The notes beneath the pieces are model-generated. The model had not been told where the DNA came from and made no database searches. It worked only from the letters and a program-made list of their open reading frames with translations. DNA of 64,000 nucleotides. It comes from Phlyctochytrium arcticum. Lineage: Eukaryota; Chytridiomycota; Chytridiomycetes; Chytridiales; Chytridiaceae. A program made the position numbers and the translations under genes. The stretch lies in the NCBI GenBank assembly GCA_025602905.1, contig JAHLKI010000001.1, forward strand, positions 1,364,001-1,428,000, given 5' to 3'. Below are positions 1 through 10,852 of this stretch, one piece after another (position 1 is the stretch's first letter; every line of letters begins with the position of its first letter).

Positions 1-456
1 CCGTGACCTTGTCGATTGGGAAAATTCGATACTCATGAACGCCATGTGCAACCAGCGGCTGGCTGCTGGAAAATTAAAGGTCGCATCTTCGTAAAGACTC
101 CCTTGGGAACATCCCCACATATGGTCCTTTCCTTCCGCGTATGCCAAATAGAAAGCGTGTCATCAAATCTTCTATACTTCGACGCAAAACCCAGCGCGGA
201 TTTCTTCTGTAACTACTATCCAACTTATTCCAAATGGGTGGTACCGGGGCTCCATCCTGTACCGTTCGGCAAATTGGTGCTTTACCAAAAGTCACCCATC
301 TGTACACCCATTACATTAAAATTCATTCTTCATTTGGGTCGTTCTTAATAGGCTTGTCTTATATAAAATGTTCATGTGTAAAATAGCAAATGGCAGCAGA
401 ATAACTTATATAGGGCGCCTGAGACGCTCTGATATGTACAATTAAGAAACTCTGAA
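1..456. other. left-edge stretch without a convincing gene
   Basis: Both strands carry open frames of 77-110 codons here, but none has recognisable motifs and I could not join them through plausible splice sites. It may be the 3' flank of the JmjC gene or the end of a gene that begins outside the window. Confidence 0.4.
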
Positions 457-2304
457 TTAATCTCCAAAGGAAAAGGAAAACCCGTTTTCGGAGACAGCAC
501 TGTCGGCACCTACGCTACTTTTCGACGGTGCTATGTCGGACCAAAAGTTTGCCTGATTTTTCTCGTCCTTGGCAGTTTTGGCTGCAATGTCAGCATCGGA
601 AATTTTCTCATTCCTCTCAATTTCCGCGGCAAGACCTGGCTCGACCCTCTCCAACTCTTGTACAAAATGCTCATAAAGTTTTTCCGAATAACAACTTCCA
701 GAAACCTGAGTACGTCTACATTTCAAAAATCTGAGCACTTGTGGCAGGTTGGATTTGGATACGAAGTTTTGCGTGATTGCGATTGATGGTTCCAAATTTC
801 TGTTGTTTTGATTCGTTTAGCTTTCCGATAAGTACAGGCCAAAAGCGTGAGAATCTTACATGACGCAGTGCCACCATCCACATGGCACAAAAACCATCTC
901 ACCAGCTCTGCATACGCATTCGATCGGCTGGACGGCCTGACTCTTGGCTTCACCATAGAAATTCAAGAACCTCCATCCAAAATAAGAAAACTCTCATCCA
1001 TAGTAAGCGCGTGCAAAAAGTCTGGGGACGTACCATTCTGTCAACGCAAGAGGCGTCGTGACCTCGCTACCATCCGAGCTAGGGTATACGCCAGGCGGTG
1101 TGACTTCGGGAGGGAACATGACCCATTTCTTTGCGCCAGTAATGACAGCGTTCCATGCACTCGCTTGAGTCGAGAGATCAGGGCCCAGCACATTTGGCAT
1201 GGGTCGGAAGTCACCGCCTACTTACTTGAATTGGGGTCAACGTGAAATGTAGAGCCGCTTCTTTCAGGGCCAATAATCAGCCATCGAAAATCTGGGCGAG
1301 TCTCTCCCAACAAGGAAAATAAGTCTTCGTCAAAGTATTCTGGGACGGAATAGTCATTTGCAAGAGTGGTGTCCCGATGGAACTCTTTGTCAAAAAGGTA
1401 GAGTGGGGCTATAGGAGTGAAAATCATTAGTTATGGAGCATGGAATCTACTGCTGCAAACCTGAGTATTTACCTTCTTCATTTGCATTTTGCGCATATGA
1501 AACGTACTCTCGGAACGGGATACTTGCTGACTCTGCACGGAATATCTTATCAGGACAATGTTGTAGCAGATATTCTGTGGACCACTTTTGGAATGCTGGC
1601 CATTTGGGCACGACATCAGTTATTATGACTGGTTTATTTGGAATTCCGTATTCTCGCATAAAATCATCATAAGACAAATTCGACCGCCGATCAATGTTGT
1701 CAACTTCGGGGGAGCACATGTCTGAGACGGGTATGGAAGCACAGCGAAAGGACGTGAACAAGTAATCTGAGTAGATCCCATCGACCTTGATATTTCTGTC
1801 GGCATATTCCTCCGATATGGTCACCCCTCGGTCTGCCGATTTTTTGTGTTTGTATGTCCTACGCCATGAGCCCTTGAAGTCGCCCCACCCCCCGTTCCCA
1901 TAGTCTCGGACTGTAAGCGTTCGCCACAGATCATCAAAGTAAGTCCACACATAAAAGGCCTTGCTGCACTTTGCCAGTTGACACAAAAGTTCTGGTTCTT
2001 GATCGGCAAGGAAACTGATCAGAAATTCGTCAGAGAAAACGGAAAATTGTCCTAGCCCAGAGGTTCTGCACTCCTTGTTTGTAAGCGATTCAAAAAGATA
2101 GTTGCCCAAAGGCTTGACGCCCAATGGATGCCGTCCTGTCGGCAAGAGGTGTTTTTTGCCTTCCAAAGCCCGATTGTTCCGGGGCCCTCTTGACCGCTTC
2201 GAAGGGCGAGAAGCGATGCAAGCCCTTTGCTCCTTGCGTTTGGCCCCACTCTCTCCCAGACTATCTGTTGTCATCCCCAACGTTTCTTCGTTTATAGCCT
2301 GCAA
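457..2304 (-). CDS. F-box-like / JmjC-domain (JMJD6-type) oxygenase
   Basis: Predicted Fe(II)/2-oxoglutarate oxygenase of the JMJD6/PTDSR branch, about 560 residues over roughly five exons. The N-terminal 80 residues are basic and nuclear-looking. Residues about 90-135 resemble an F-box (FSDEFLISFL...LWRTLTVRDYG). The cupin core follows: DFRWLIIGPERSGSTFHVDP supplies the HxD iron ligands, then NAVITGAKKWVMFPP, and later GEMVFVPCGWWHCV supplies the distal iron histidine. The last exon continues with NLEPSIAITQNFVSKSNLP, as in PTDSR proteins. The iron ligands are therefore intact after splicing. The F-box suggests coupling to an SCF ubiquitin ligase. Substrate (histone arginine, lysine or another protein) cannot be told from sequence. 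The start is the first ATG of the long first exon. Confidence 0.85.
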
Positions 2305-2498
2305 GAAGGTGGGAAATTTTGAAATTTCCGGTTACACATGTAATGAAACCAGATAAGGACAAAATGAAAGATGTTTGAACTTTGTTGAACTTGAGAACTT
2401 TTGAATTTCCGAACTGGACCTGAAAATTGAATTGACGTTCGAGATTTCTGTCACCTCTCTGTTACAACTCTCAGACCCTTCTGTTCAATCTTCGCCGA

Positions 2499-4042
2499 AT
2501 GTCTGAAAGTACAGGCGTAGGGATAAAAATCAAATCCCAGACAGTTGATGGCTTTTCCAAGAAAAATGAAGTTGTGTGCGGCATGTAAGTCGTTGGTGAA
2601 ACACAGCTGGTACTTATGTTTAAAACTGATTGCCTAGTTGTCGTAAACAGTTCTCTGTCTATACCTGCCCACGATGTAACTTGCAATATTGTAGCTTAAA
2701 TTGCTATAAGTCAGAGGTACTTGTTGAATAGAGGAAGCGACATTGGAGGGTTTTGCCTAACGCTTCGTGCCTCAGGAGCATGCAGTATGCACCGAAAGTT
2801 TCTACAAAGACAGCCTGGTAGCAGAGCTTCATTCACAAAAGATGCCGGAAGAGGAGCGGCAGAAAATGCTCAGAATCTTGGAAAAGTTTGAGCGGGAAAG
2901 CGTGGAGCGAGAGGCTGATTCCGATGACGAAGACGAGCCTGATGTGCCAGATCTGGCTGACCGCTTGAGTGGCATAGACATCGGTATGTTGCTGCAATAG
3001 ATCGCATTTCTCGCCGTCGCTCACAGTACATTTTCTATGCAGACTCTGCATCCGCGGAGGAGATCTTACTCGCAATGACTCCTGAGGAGCGGGAGGAATT
3101 TGAAAAGTCAATACGGGAAAACTCAATACACATCGCATCCACCATTCCTGTCTGGCAGCCTTGGTGGGAAAATTCATCTCCTAGTAAACCGCTTGTTCGA
3201 CCAGCGAATGATGAGGATGACAAGTCACATACAGCAACCCTTCCATCTTATACCCCAGTTCCTGCCGTTCCAACAAACATAAAACCCCTTCGCCAAATTA
3301 TGGCCAGCAAACCAAAAGAAAACGTTATCTTCAATATAATTGATATCATGTAAGTCGAACTCTGGAATCGTGGTATTTTTCACAGCTTAATGTTTGTTGT
3401 AGATTGGCATATACATTCATGGCACGATTTCTGAACGGAGACATGCGTGAAGACATTATAGAGGCTGCCCGTATAATTTGGGCCGGATCCCGAATCCTAT
3501 CCAGTGATAAACCTTTTGCCTTTTCCGATGTCTCCGAAGCATGCGCTACCGTCAAAGCCAGGTTGCTTCAGGTAACCACTTCCCATCACTCTATGTCTAC
3601 CTCACTAAGCGTATACCCATTTTCATGTTTTCAGGATCAGAGTCTCTCCGCTGCTCCTGAATCCATTATTCTTGCCATGAAAGACACTCAGCGAATTTTG
3701 ACAGATCGTAAATGGGTGATGTCTGCGATTAGTGACGTACACAACATTTTCGAATCGGCCTACCGAGCCTCAAAAGGCACTGCGGGCAAGAATGATGCCA
3801 ATCCTCTCGTCCCGCAAGCAATGCAACGTCGCCTGCTCGCGACCAATAGGAAAGTATATTTCTATCTATCGCTACTTCAAGAGGAAGGGGGAGTTGGTGA
3901 AATGGTTTCCATCATGGCCGCGGCTATGGAAATGGAGGCCAAGCTGTACGAAAGTGAGTTGGCTACTTTTGAAGAGGGAAAGGCTGGAGTGGAGCGATTC
4001 TTGGCGCAACCCGCACCAAAAAAGTTGGTGGAAGAGGTATGA
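2499..4042 (+). CDS. ZNHIT2: zf-HIT protein, ZNHIT2 homologue (R2TP / snoRNP and U5 assembly)
   Basis: An N-terminal HIT-type zinc finger is assembled across three exons (CGICRKQF, CPRCNLQYCSLNC, then HAVC). It is followed by an acidic helix (DSDDEDEPDVPDLADRLSGID), the diagnostic IPVWQPWWE motif, and a helical C-terminal half that includes RKWVMSAISDVHNIFE. This order is the ZNHIT2 pattern. In animals ZNHIT2 links R2TP/PAQosome to U5 snRNP assembly, and the fungal role is inferred. The start at 2499 gives the peptide leading directly into the finger. The 3' end is ambiguous: the frame stops at 4042, but the sequence there (GAG-GTATGA) could also be a donor splicing to an acidic exon near 4112. 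Confidence 0.85.
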
Positions 4043-4430
4043 TCCTTTTGCGTCGATAGAATCCTATATTTTTGGATGTCAACATAGTCAAAATCACCAC
4101 TGACTTGCTGCATGAAGTCTGATGAAGAAGAGCTGACATCTCAAGCAAACTTATTTGACATGTCAGGCCCTGGGTGTCAGGGTGTCAGGTCAGACTGTCC
4201 GGCTCAGCTCCAAAAGATTGTAGTACATGTACACCACCTCGTGCCCCGAATCCCCGAATCCCCGATAACGAAAACTTTGGCAAAAACTTTGAGGTCAAAA
4301 ACGCCGGGGCACATGACCGTAAAATGGGTTTTACAGCCACTTGTCCCCCCAGGGAATCTCAAAGTGACAACAGAAGTTTTGCTCGAGAAGTTGCAAGCAT
4401 TAACAGAACAGATCTGTTAGAGCAGCAAGT
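4043..4430 (+). promoter_or_regulatory. intergenic stretch with small direct repeats
   Basis: This lies between ZNHIT2 and the nucleoside hydrolase, both on +. It holds short tandem duplications (GGGTGTCA twice near 4170; CCCGAAT / CCCCGAAT near 4245-4265; AAAACTTTG twice near 4270-4290). It is probably the hydrolase promoter unless ZNHIT2 has an extra 3' exon here. Confidence 0.4.
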
Positions 4431-5972
4431 ATGGCAGCACCAGAAGGCGCACAGGCTACGGCCTCGACAGAACCTATCGAGATCATCATTGACACGGATG
4501 TTGGAATCGACGATGCCACTGCCATATTGGTCGGCTTGCAGCACCCGCTTGCTGATGTTAAAGTACGAACTGACTGACAGAATACCGAATTGCAAACGTT
4601 GTTAACAATATTCTCTTTTCTAGGCCTTCACCATTGTTGATGGTGAGTCTCGTGAAACGCTGCCGCTGAGGATCTCTGCAGGAGCCAACGTTATTCTGAT
4701 ACATCGAATACAGGCAACGTAGCCATGCGACAAGCTGTGAAAAACTGCAAGACATTGCTAGCTGTTTTGGGGCGCAAGGATATCCCAATCTACGCTGGAG
4801 CTGACGGACCATTGGTTCGTGGGATTGTTGAGAAGGAATTATGGCCCGGTCATGGTACGGATGGACTTGGTGGTATCACAGAAGGAGCGCACGAGGTATT
4901 ATACGTTCAGGACATCATATGGAACTATTTTTAAGCCCCTGCATGTTATAGGATCTCCAGTTACCTGGCGACGATGACATTCAGGAACAAAAGGAGCACG
5001 CGGCAGTTGCGATGCTTCGCATGGTAAACGAACGCCCCAATGTCTACACTATTGTTGCCCTCGGTCCTCTCACGTAAGTTACAACTTTTTACGCCCATTG
5101 ACAATAACTCATTGCTAAATTATTGTCTCCTATCAGGAATTTGGGAATTGCTATTTCCCTTGACCCAACTTTCTTGTCCAAGGTCAAAAATGTTTACATC
5201 ATGGGAGGATGCTTGTTTGCCAAGGGCAACTCCAATCGCGCTGGTAATACTCAATTCTAAACTGTCCCCGTATCATTCCTCACATTTTCTTTGCAGCCGA
5301 ATTCAACATTCACTGTGATCCCGAAGCGGCCCACATTGTCTTCCACTCTGCATCGCAATATTCTTCCCCCGATGCTGCGCCAAAGCTGACGCTTGCCACC
5401 TGGGAATTGACCGTAGAGCATGGATTCCCCTGGTCGGTCTTTGACTACTTGACCCAAACCGCCCCAGTCAACAAGTATGGAAAGTTCCTTCGCACGATGA
5501 CTAGTTGCGCGGAGGCGTTGTCCCGATCGCAGCATGAACTTCTCGCCGGTGGACCTGGCCCTTCATCCCCCGCCCCACTCCTGGTTGGCAAAGAAGAATA
5601 CGGTATGACGACGGATGCCACTACGGGTGCAAAGTCCCGAGTGCGAACTCACCATGAAGAATACCTCTATGGAGCGCACTCCTTCCTCATGTATGAATTG
5701 TTAAACTCACTAACCAGATGCCACACATCGCTGATCCATCCATTAGGCCCGATCTTTACGCTTTGGTTGCCTTGCTCAACCCCGAAAGTGTTACAAGCTT
5801 CAAGGACTGGGATGTCCAAGTCGAATTGAACGGCAAGCATACACGGGGAATGACCCACATGGATTGGTGGGGTGCTTCAAAAGTCCCTGGGCCCAATGCA
5901 CGTGTCATTTTGGCCATGGATCGTGAAGTCGTCAAGACGCTTTTGGAGAAATCTTTCAAGACCCACTTTTAG
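4431..5972 (+). CDS. inosine-uridine preferring nucleoside hydrolase
   Basis: Predicted Ca2+-dependent N-ribohydrolase that splits nucleosides into ribose and free base (purine/pyrimidine salvage). The N-terminus carries IIIDTDVGIDDATAI, a variant of the family DTDPGxDDA metal site with V in place of P. Further family blocks are FTIVDGN...KNCKTLLAVLGRKDIPIYAGADGP, YTIVALGPLTNLGIA, VKNVYIMGG and AEFNIHCDPEAA. Near the C-terminus is HIADPSIRPDLYALVALLNPE, where the family has its last metal-binding Asp (a D in a DP-type motif). About six exons give roughly 400 residues, longer than bacterial enzymes because of an insert around residues 270-310. The start codon lies directly upstream of the conserved N-terminus. 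Confidence 0.92.
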
Positions 5973-6209
5973 GCATTGGAAAGGCTTGGCTTCAATTTTT
6001 GCTTTCTTTTTTGGTTGTATCAAACCTATCTATTTTGATTTTGCATTACTAGAGTAGAGTAGATTTCACTTGGGGTTCACCGTTTCGCCACTTTTTGGCT
6101 ACAAAATTGGAGTATTTACGATTTACAGGATTTTGATGTACAATGGCTTGCCGTACCGGCAAACGCGCAAGTCTGGAACGTGAAGTGCGTGATGAAAACA
6201 ATGCGACGA

Positions 6210-6834
6210 TCAGTGGTATGATGGCGTCGCCTCTAAGATTGTAGTTTGCCGTATGGCATCTTCCACGAATGTGTCCGCACGTATACGATTTGACTCAGCT
6301 CCATTAGCCGGTCGTTGGTCACCTCGATCCCAAGCCCCGATGCTCTTCATGGCTAAAAGTAGCATAACAGGTTCAGCGCCCCAACAGTGGTGATCCACCA
6401 TATATCTCGCATACCTTCAACGTACTGCTCCTCTGTGATGTAACCTCGACCAGTTACATCAAAGATACGAAAAAGACCCTGAAAGTCGGTCCTCGTAAAG
6501 ACGCTCAAGGCTTGGCCTCTAGCCTAAAGCCATCGCATTTCAGTGGTCAGCGCAGCTTTCCCTGCAGCTATAGGTATAATTACGCGAGCGTTTCGCATCT
6601 CCTCCAGTTTTCGAACCATAAACTCCTTGGGATCATCTAAAAACACCTTCAGCGGTCCGGGCAGTGATGCGTAATGTGTCAGATCCACCGACCAGGCTGT
6701 TCAAATAAGGTAGCGCAAAGCATTTGTTGCATTATTTGCGGAACCCGATTTTTCGCAAGGTAGGCTGCCGCGTCTTCCTCCTGAGGTGTCGATCCTGAAT
6801 AGGATCCATTTTTTACAGCAGTTGCTGCAGGCAT
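6210..6834 (-). CDS. EFCAB10: EFCAB10-like protein (DPY30-type helix pair plus EF-hand)
   Basis: I assembled four short exons. Exon 1 begins at 6834 and contains EEDAAAYLAKNRVPQIMQQM, the dimerising DPY30/RIIa-like helix. It splices (donor GTCGGT, atypical) to DDPKEFMVRKLEEMRNAR, then to a block with one EF-hand (RTDFQGLFRIFDVTGRGYIT), then to AMKSIGAWD and the tail ending TPSYH. Total length is about 148 residues, close to animal EFCAB10. The EF-hand loop DVTGRGYITEEQ has D/T/R/Y-like positions but keeps the terminal E, so calcium binding is plausible rather than sure. EFCAB10 homologues occur mainly in ciliated organisms. The gene is divergent from MEMO1, with 189 bp between starts. Confidence 0.75.
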
Positions 6835-7023
6835 TTTTGCTTATTGCGTCTATGGGCACCTTGATGGTCCCAGTTTTCCAGTGTCGGAATTTGATTACTT
6901 GATGAACTGATCTGCACGGATGTCACGCGTCGGGTGTCACTTTTGAGCTTTTGGGCTTTGGATTGAGTTCACTTTCCTTCGTTACTGAACCAATTGACGT
7001 TTCGCAAAAGAGGCAACATCAAC

Positions 7024-8376
7024 ATGGTAGCTATTCGAGCCGCAACGCATGCTGGTTCCTGGTACTCCGGCTCAGGTATTCCTGGCATCGTAGCTTCCTA
7101 TTGCCAAACGCGACCAACCGTGATCTCTAGGACCTGAACTCTCGCAGCAACTAGACGACTTTCTAGCCAAAGTTCCGCCGACATCAGTCAGTTCCTCGTC
7201 ATTACCCATCAAGAATTGTCGAGCTGTTATAGCCCCGTAGGATGCTTTTTGGGCAATAATGTGGGGCTCGACTTTAATCGTGATCCAGTCATGCAGGATA
7301 TTCATACAGCGGGCCAGCAGCTGCGTACGCTTACAAGTGCGTTGATGCCAGCAATATGTAAGTTTTCTGTAGCCGTATTACAAGAGAGGCATTCTAGACA
7401 TAACATTTCCTGTATAGCCAGCGGGTTTTTATTCTAGGGTGAGCGCGCGAAGAATAATGGATCCCATCAACCTTGATGACGTTTGTTCCCACAGACCTAG
7501 TCACCATGTCTACCTAAATGGTTGCGCCCTATCAAAGTGTGAACAATACGCAACACCACTTGGAAACCTAAATGTAGATAAAGAAGGTTTGCCGTGCTCA
7601 TGACCGTTTCGACGATCAATGGATTGACTGGGCTGGCTAGTCGTGGCCGAGTTAAAGGGCACCAAACTTTTCTCTGACATGAGCCACAGCACGGACGAAG
7701 ATGAGCACAGCCTGGAAATGCATCTTCCGTATATTCATAAGATTATGAGCAGGTTTGCCATTCATATTGTTACATCAGGAGCTGGCTCATTATCTGATCG
7801 AGTAATGATGAATTCAGTAAAGATGGTGACTTTACTATTGTTCCCATTCTGGTGGGTGCCATTACTCCGGAGAAGGAGAAAGTTTACGGAGAACTTCTGG
7901 CCCCGTATCTGGCCGATCCGACCAACTTGTTTGTAGTTTCGTCCGATTTTTGCCACTGGGGTACTCGCTTCAAGTATACGTACAAAGGGGATACCTCAAG
8001 TAGACGCAGCAGTCATGATTCAAATGGAGAGGAGAAGATGACGGGCCCACCAAAGATTTACGAGTGTATTGAGAAGCTTGACAAGGAAGGCATGTCAATC
8101 ATTGAGACAATGAAGCCAACCGATTTCACATCATATTTGGAACGCACCAAGAACACCATATGTGGGCGGCACCCAATTGGAGTTCTCTTGTGCGCAGTCG
8201 AATCTTTGACTGGTGGTGGTGACGGGCAGTCGGGAAAGAAGAGGAAAACAGACGCTGGCGGGGTGAAAGTACAACACGCTGAGCTTAAGTTTGTGCATTA
8301 TGCTCAGTCGAGTAAGGTCAAGAGCGAGAGGGACAGCTCTGTGTCTTATGCATCGGCGTATTTGTGTCTTGATTAG
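7024..8376 (+). CDS. MEMO1: MEMO1 family protein
   Basis: Member of the MEMO family, structurally related to extradiol dioxygenases. After splicing, the conserved blocks appear in order: [10 protein letters not shown] at the N-terminus, [21 protein letters not shown] (metal-site His), [19 protein letters not shown] (second His), [32 protein letters not shown], and [12 protein letters not shown] (the Cys reported as metal ligand in human MEMO1). An insert of about 25 residues ([14 protein letters not shown]...) lies before the last strand. The C-terminus [10 protein letters not shown] is the family ending. Splice joins near 7230-7290 and 7365-7500 are needed, since the unspliced frames contain stops. 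One donor is GTTTGC. Human MEMO1 has been tied to redox and metal handling; the fungal role is unknown. Confidence 0.88.
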
Positions 8377-8450
8377 ATGAGCAGTATGTAGAGTATCAGT
8401 TCTTTCAGTAGATGTGTTATCAAGCAAATGTAATCACAATATATTTCAGT

Positions 8451-9043
8451 TCATGAACCTTTTTGCACCTCCCACGGTTTCTTTTTCGGGGCCATTTTAC
8501 TTTCGCTGGGTTTCTGCTCGTTCAGCTTATCCGGTATTTCCTTGATACCCGGGACCTCCTCACCGCGTGCCACCATCTCGCATAGCTCCTGGAAACTGGA
8601 GGGATAGCGAGGTTGTGTTTCGGACGAGGAGGAAGTGTCAGTAGTGCTGGCAGTCTCCAATGGAACCGCAGGTGTTGACTGATGTGAACTGGGAGGTTGA
8701 GATGTATCAGGGATGGTTGGTTTGCTCTCTTTCCAACGCTGAAGTTGGGCGTATGTGAAAGGGCTCACAAATCTATAGCATCTACAGTTAGCCTATCCTC
8801 TGATGATGAAGCTGAAGATCATTCTTACTTGTCAAAGTAGAAACATTTTGCCTTTTCGACGGCGTTCTCTTGTGCCAATTTTTCGTCCTCACTCAATGGA
8901 GTATGAGCATACTTGGCCAGAATAGAACTTAATCCTTGCTGGAACCGTTGATCGTTATTCCATTGATACTCGAGAAACTTTTCGAGTGTGGCGGACTCGG
9001 CGTCAGAATTGCTCTTGGTTGGCACCTCTTGTGAATCTGCCAT
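8451..9043 (-). CDS. PEX39: PEX39 / C6orf226-like protein with KPWE motif
   Basis: Two exons encode about 178 residues. The N-terminal part (LEKFLEYQWNNDQRF...GL) is helical and acidic. The middle is Ser/Thr/Pro-rich and disordered. The C-terminal block YPSSFQELCEMVARGEEVPG plus IKEIPDKLNEQ ends in KKKPWEVQKGS. The YPxSF...G..VPGI..IPD block and terminal KPWE match the family of human C6orf226 and yeast Yjr012c, recently described as PEX39, which helps PEX7 import PTS2 cargo into peroxisomes. That function is from my knowledge of the family. The start faces the next gene across only 40 bp. Confidence 0.75.
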
Positions 9044-9083
9044 GTTGGAATTCTTTTGAGAGACAGATCACGCAGCGCGAAGC
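9044..9083. promoter_or_regulatory. 40-bp bidirectional gap between two start codons
   Basis: Two divergent ATGs are separated by 40 bp only. Transcription probably starts inside the opposing gene or the two 5' leaders overlap. I see no TATA-like element. Confidence 0.6.
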
Positions 9084-9633
9084 ATGACATTCCTGATACC
9101 CGCTGCCCTTGTTCGGCGCTTCACACAGACCGCAAAACCATCACGGACGTTCCATGTTCACCAACTGCCACCCAACCGGTTTCGGGGAATTGCCTCTACG
9201 GCATACGTCAAGAGCTCGAATAAGGAAAATGGAGAACCAATTGACCTAAAGCGAGAGATCGAAAGGATCGGAGACATGTTTACGGTTGCTCGGGACGAGG
9301 TGGGCCTATCCATCGCAATGCCATTCGAATTGACTAACATTTACTCTCATCAAAGCTGGAGTATGCGGAGGAAGCAAAAGGAACGACATATTACAATGAA
9401 GACAAGCAGACAGCGCAACAGGTACTATTGATGTGACCTGCATAGTCTTTGCGTTCATGCTCTGACATCTTGAGATATAGGCGGTCGAAGATACAATCAA
9501 GGCGTACCATACTCTCAAATCGAGACTTTCGGCAGAGCAGCAGGCGGATGTTGAGCGACGGATAGGACTTCGTGTTTTGGAACTCAAAGCCCAGTTAGAC
9601 GCCCTTGCAAAAGAAGAGCTGGAGGACCATTGA
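9084..9633 (+). CDS. small predicted mitochondrial coiled-coil protein, unrecognised
   Basis: Three exons give about 142 residues. The first 45 residues are rich in R, S and T with no acidic residue (MTFLIPAALVRRFTQTAKPS...), which fits a mitochondrial targeting peptide. The mature part is strongly helical and charged: REIERIGDMFTVARDELEYA, EEAKGTTYYNEDKQTAQQ, TIKAYHTLKSRLSAEQQADV, ERRIGLRVLELKAQLDAL. The ARDE-LEYAEE join removes an intron at about 9299-9355. I do not recognise the family with confidence, though small helical proteins of similar pattern exist in other eukaryotes. It shares a 40-bp promoter with the PEX39-like gene. Confidence 0.65.
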
Positions 9634-9836
9634 TATCATCACATCTGATACTGTTCTGCTCATATTTGCATAATTCATGTTCTGTATTCATCTGCCCTTA
9701 ATTTTGGCTGACTCCAAGAGCAATTCCGGCCGGCTCACGCGCTTTATTTGTAATTCCGCTTTGCAGTGAAGCAAGCTGATCTGGACTCGAAATTCAAAGC
9801 GAAGACCGACGTTTTCTACAACCGAAACCTGTTACA

Positions 9837-10751
9837 ATGTTCACTGGAATTGTTGAAACTATGGGCACCGTCAAATCGGCGGTCCCAATGGACTCGTCAG
9901 AGTCTGGCGGGGGCGGCTGTTCCATTGTTATCGGGGATGCTTCGATTGTTTTGACCGATGTCCACATAGGAGATAGTATAGCTGTGAGCGGTAGGGAAAC
10001 CATTCTGTACTAGATCTATCAAGCTTTATACTGACTGGATATGCTGTAGGGGTATGTCTGACGGTTACGGAGTTTGATGACGCCAGGTCGTGGTTCAAAG
10101 TGGGCATAGCACCAGAAACACTCCGAAAGACAAATCTAGGTTCGTTTCCTACTTGTTTTGGGCAGAGAAGGCAGCATGAGACTCAATGTATATCCAGGCG
10201 AGTTGAAAGAGGGGATGAAAGTCAACTTGGAGCGGGCCATGTCTGCCAGCACTCGCTTTGGTGGACATTTTGTTCAGGTTTGTTTACGATTACAGTGCGG
10301 AGATTGGAATGGCTCGCTGATACCTGAGCAATAGGGACATGTTGATACCACCGTCATTGTAAAGAGCATTACACCCGACCCACCAAATTCCCTCATTATC
10401 CGTTTCCAAGTTCCCTCCCCCGTTGATGGCCACGACACCGACTATCTCCGATACATTGTGCCAAAAGGATATGTGACGTTGGAAGGAACGAGCTTGACTG
10501 TCATTGATGTGGATGTAAAGGAACGAACATTTACCGTTATGCTCATCCCACATACCCAGCAGCATGTCACTTTACCGACCAAAAAGGTTGGCCAGAAGGT
10601 GAACCTTGAAGTGGATCAGATTGGCAAATACGTTGAGAACGTAGCCGTCTCGGTTCTGAGTGGACACGGCAACGGAAATGATGCTCTAGTCGGTATTATT
10701 CGAAATATCGTTGACGCGCGAGTCAAAGAACTTCTTGACGCCAAAAAGTGA
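9837..10751 (+). CDS. RIB5: riboflavin synthase (alpha chain)
   Basis: Catalyses dismutation of two 6,7-dimethyl-8-ribityllumazines to riboflavin. The N-terminus MFTGIVETMGTV is the family hallmark. Two lumazine-binding repeats follow: the first includes GDSIAVSGVCLTVTEFD and the second SASTRFGGHFVQGHVDTT, then LRYIVPKGYVTLEGTSLTV. GxSxxxxGVCLTV and GHxVxGHVD are the two signature blocks. The C-terminus is NLEVDQIGKYVEN followed by a short helix. About four exons give roughly 240 residues, the usual size. It converges on GMPPA with about 100 bp between stops. Confidence 0.95.
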
Positions 10752-10852
10752 ATACGCAAAATACATAGATCTGTTTACAGGCGCCGTCACGCCAAAATTG
10801 ATACACACACTTTATAATAATGTCTGACACATAACCACTCCCTAAAATTGCA

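Noticed and set aside
16..348. 110-codon plus-strand frame at the left edge
   Set aside because: No motif, no plausible splice partners, and a similar open frame exists on the other strand.
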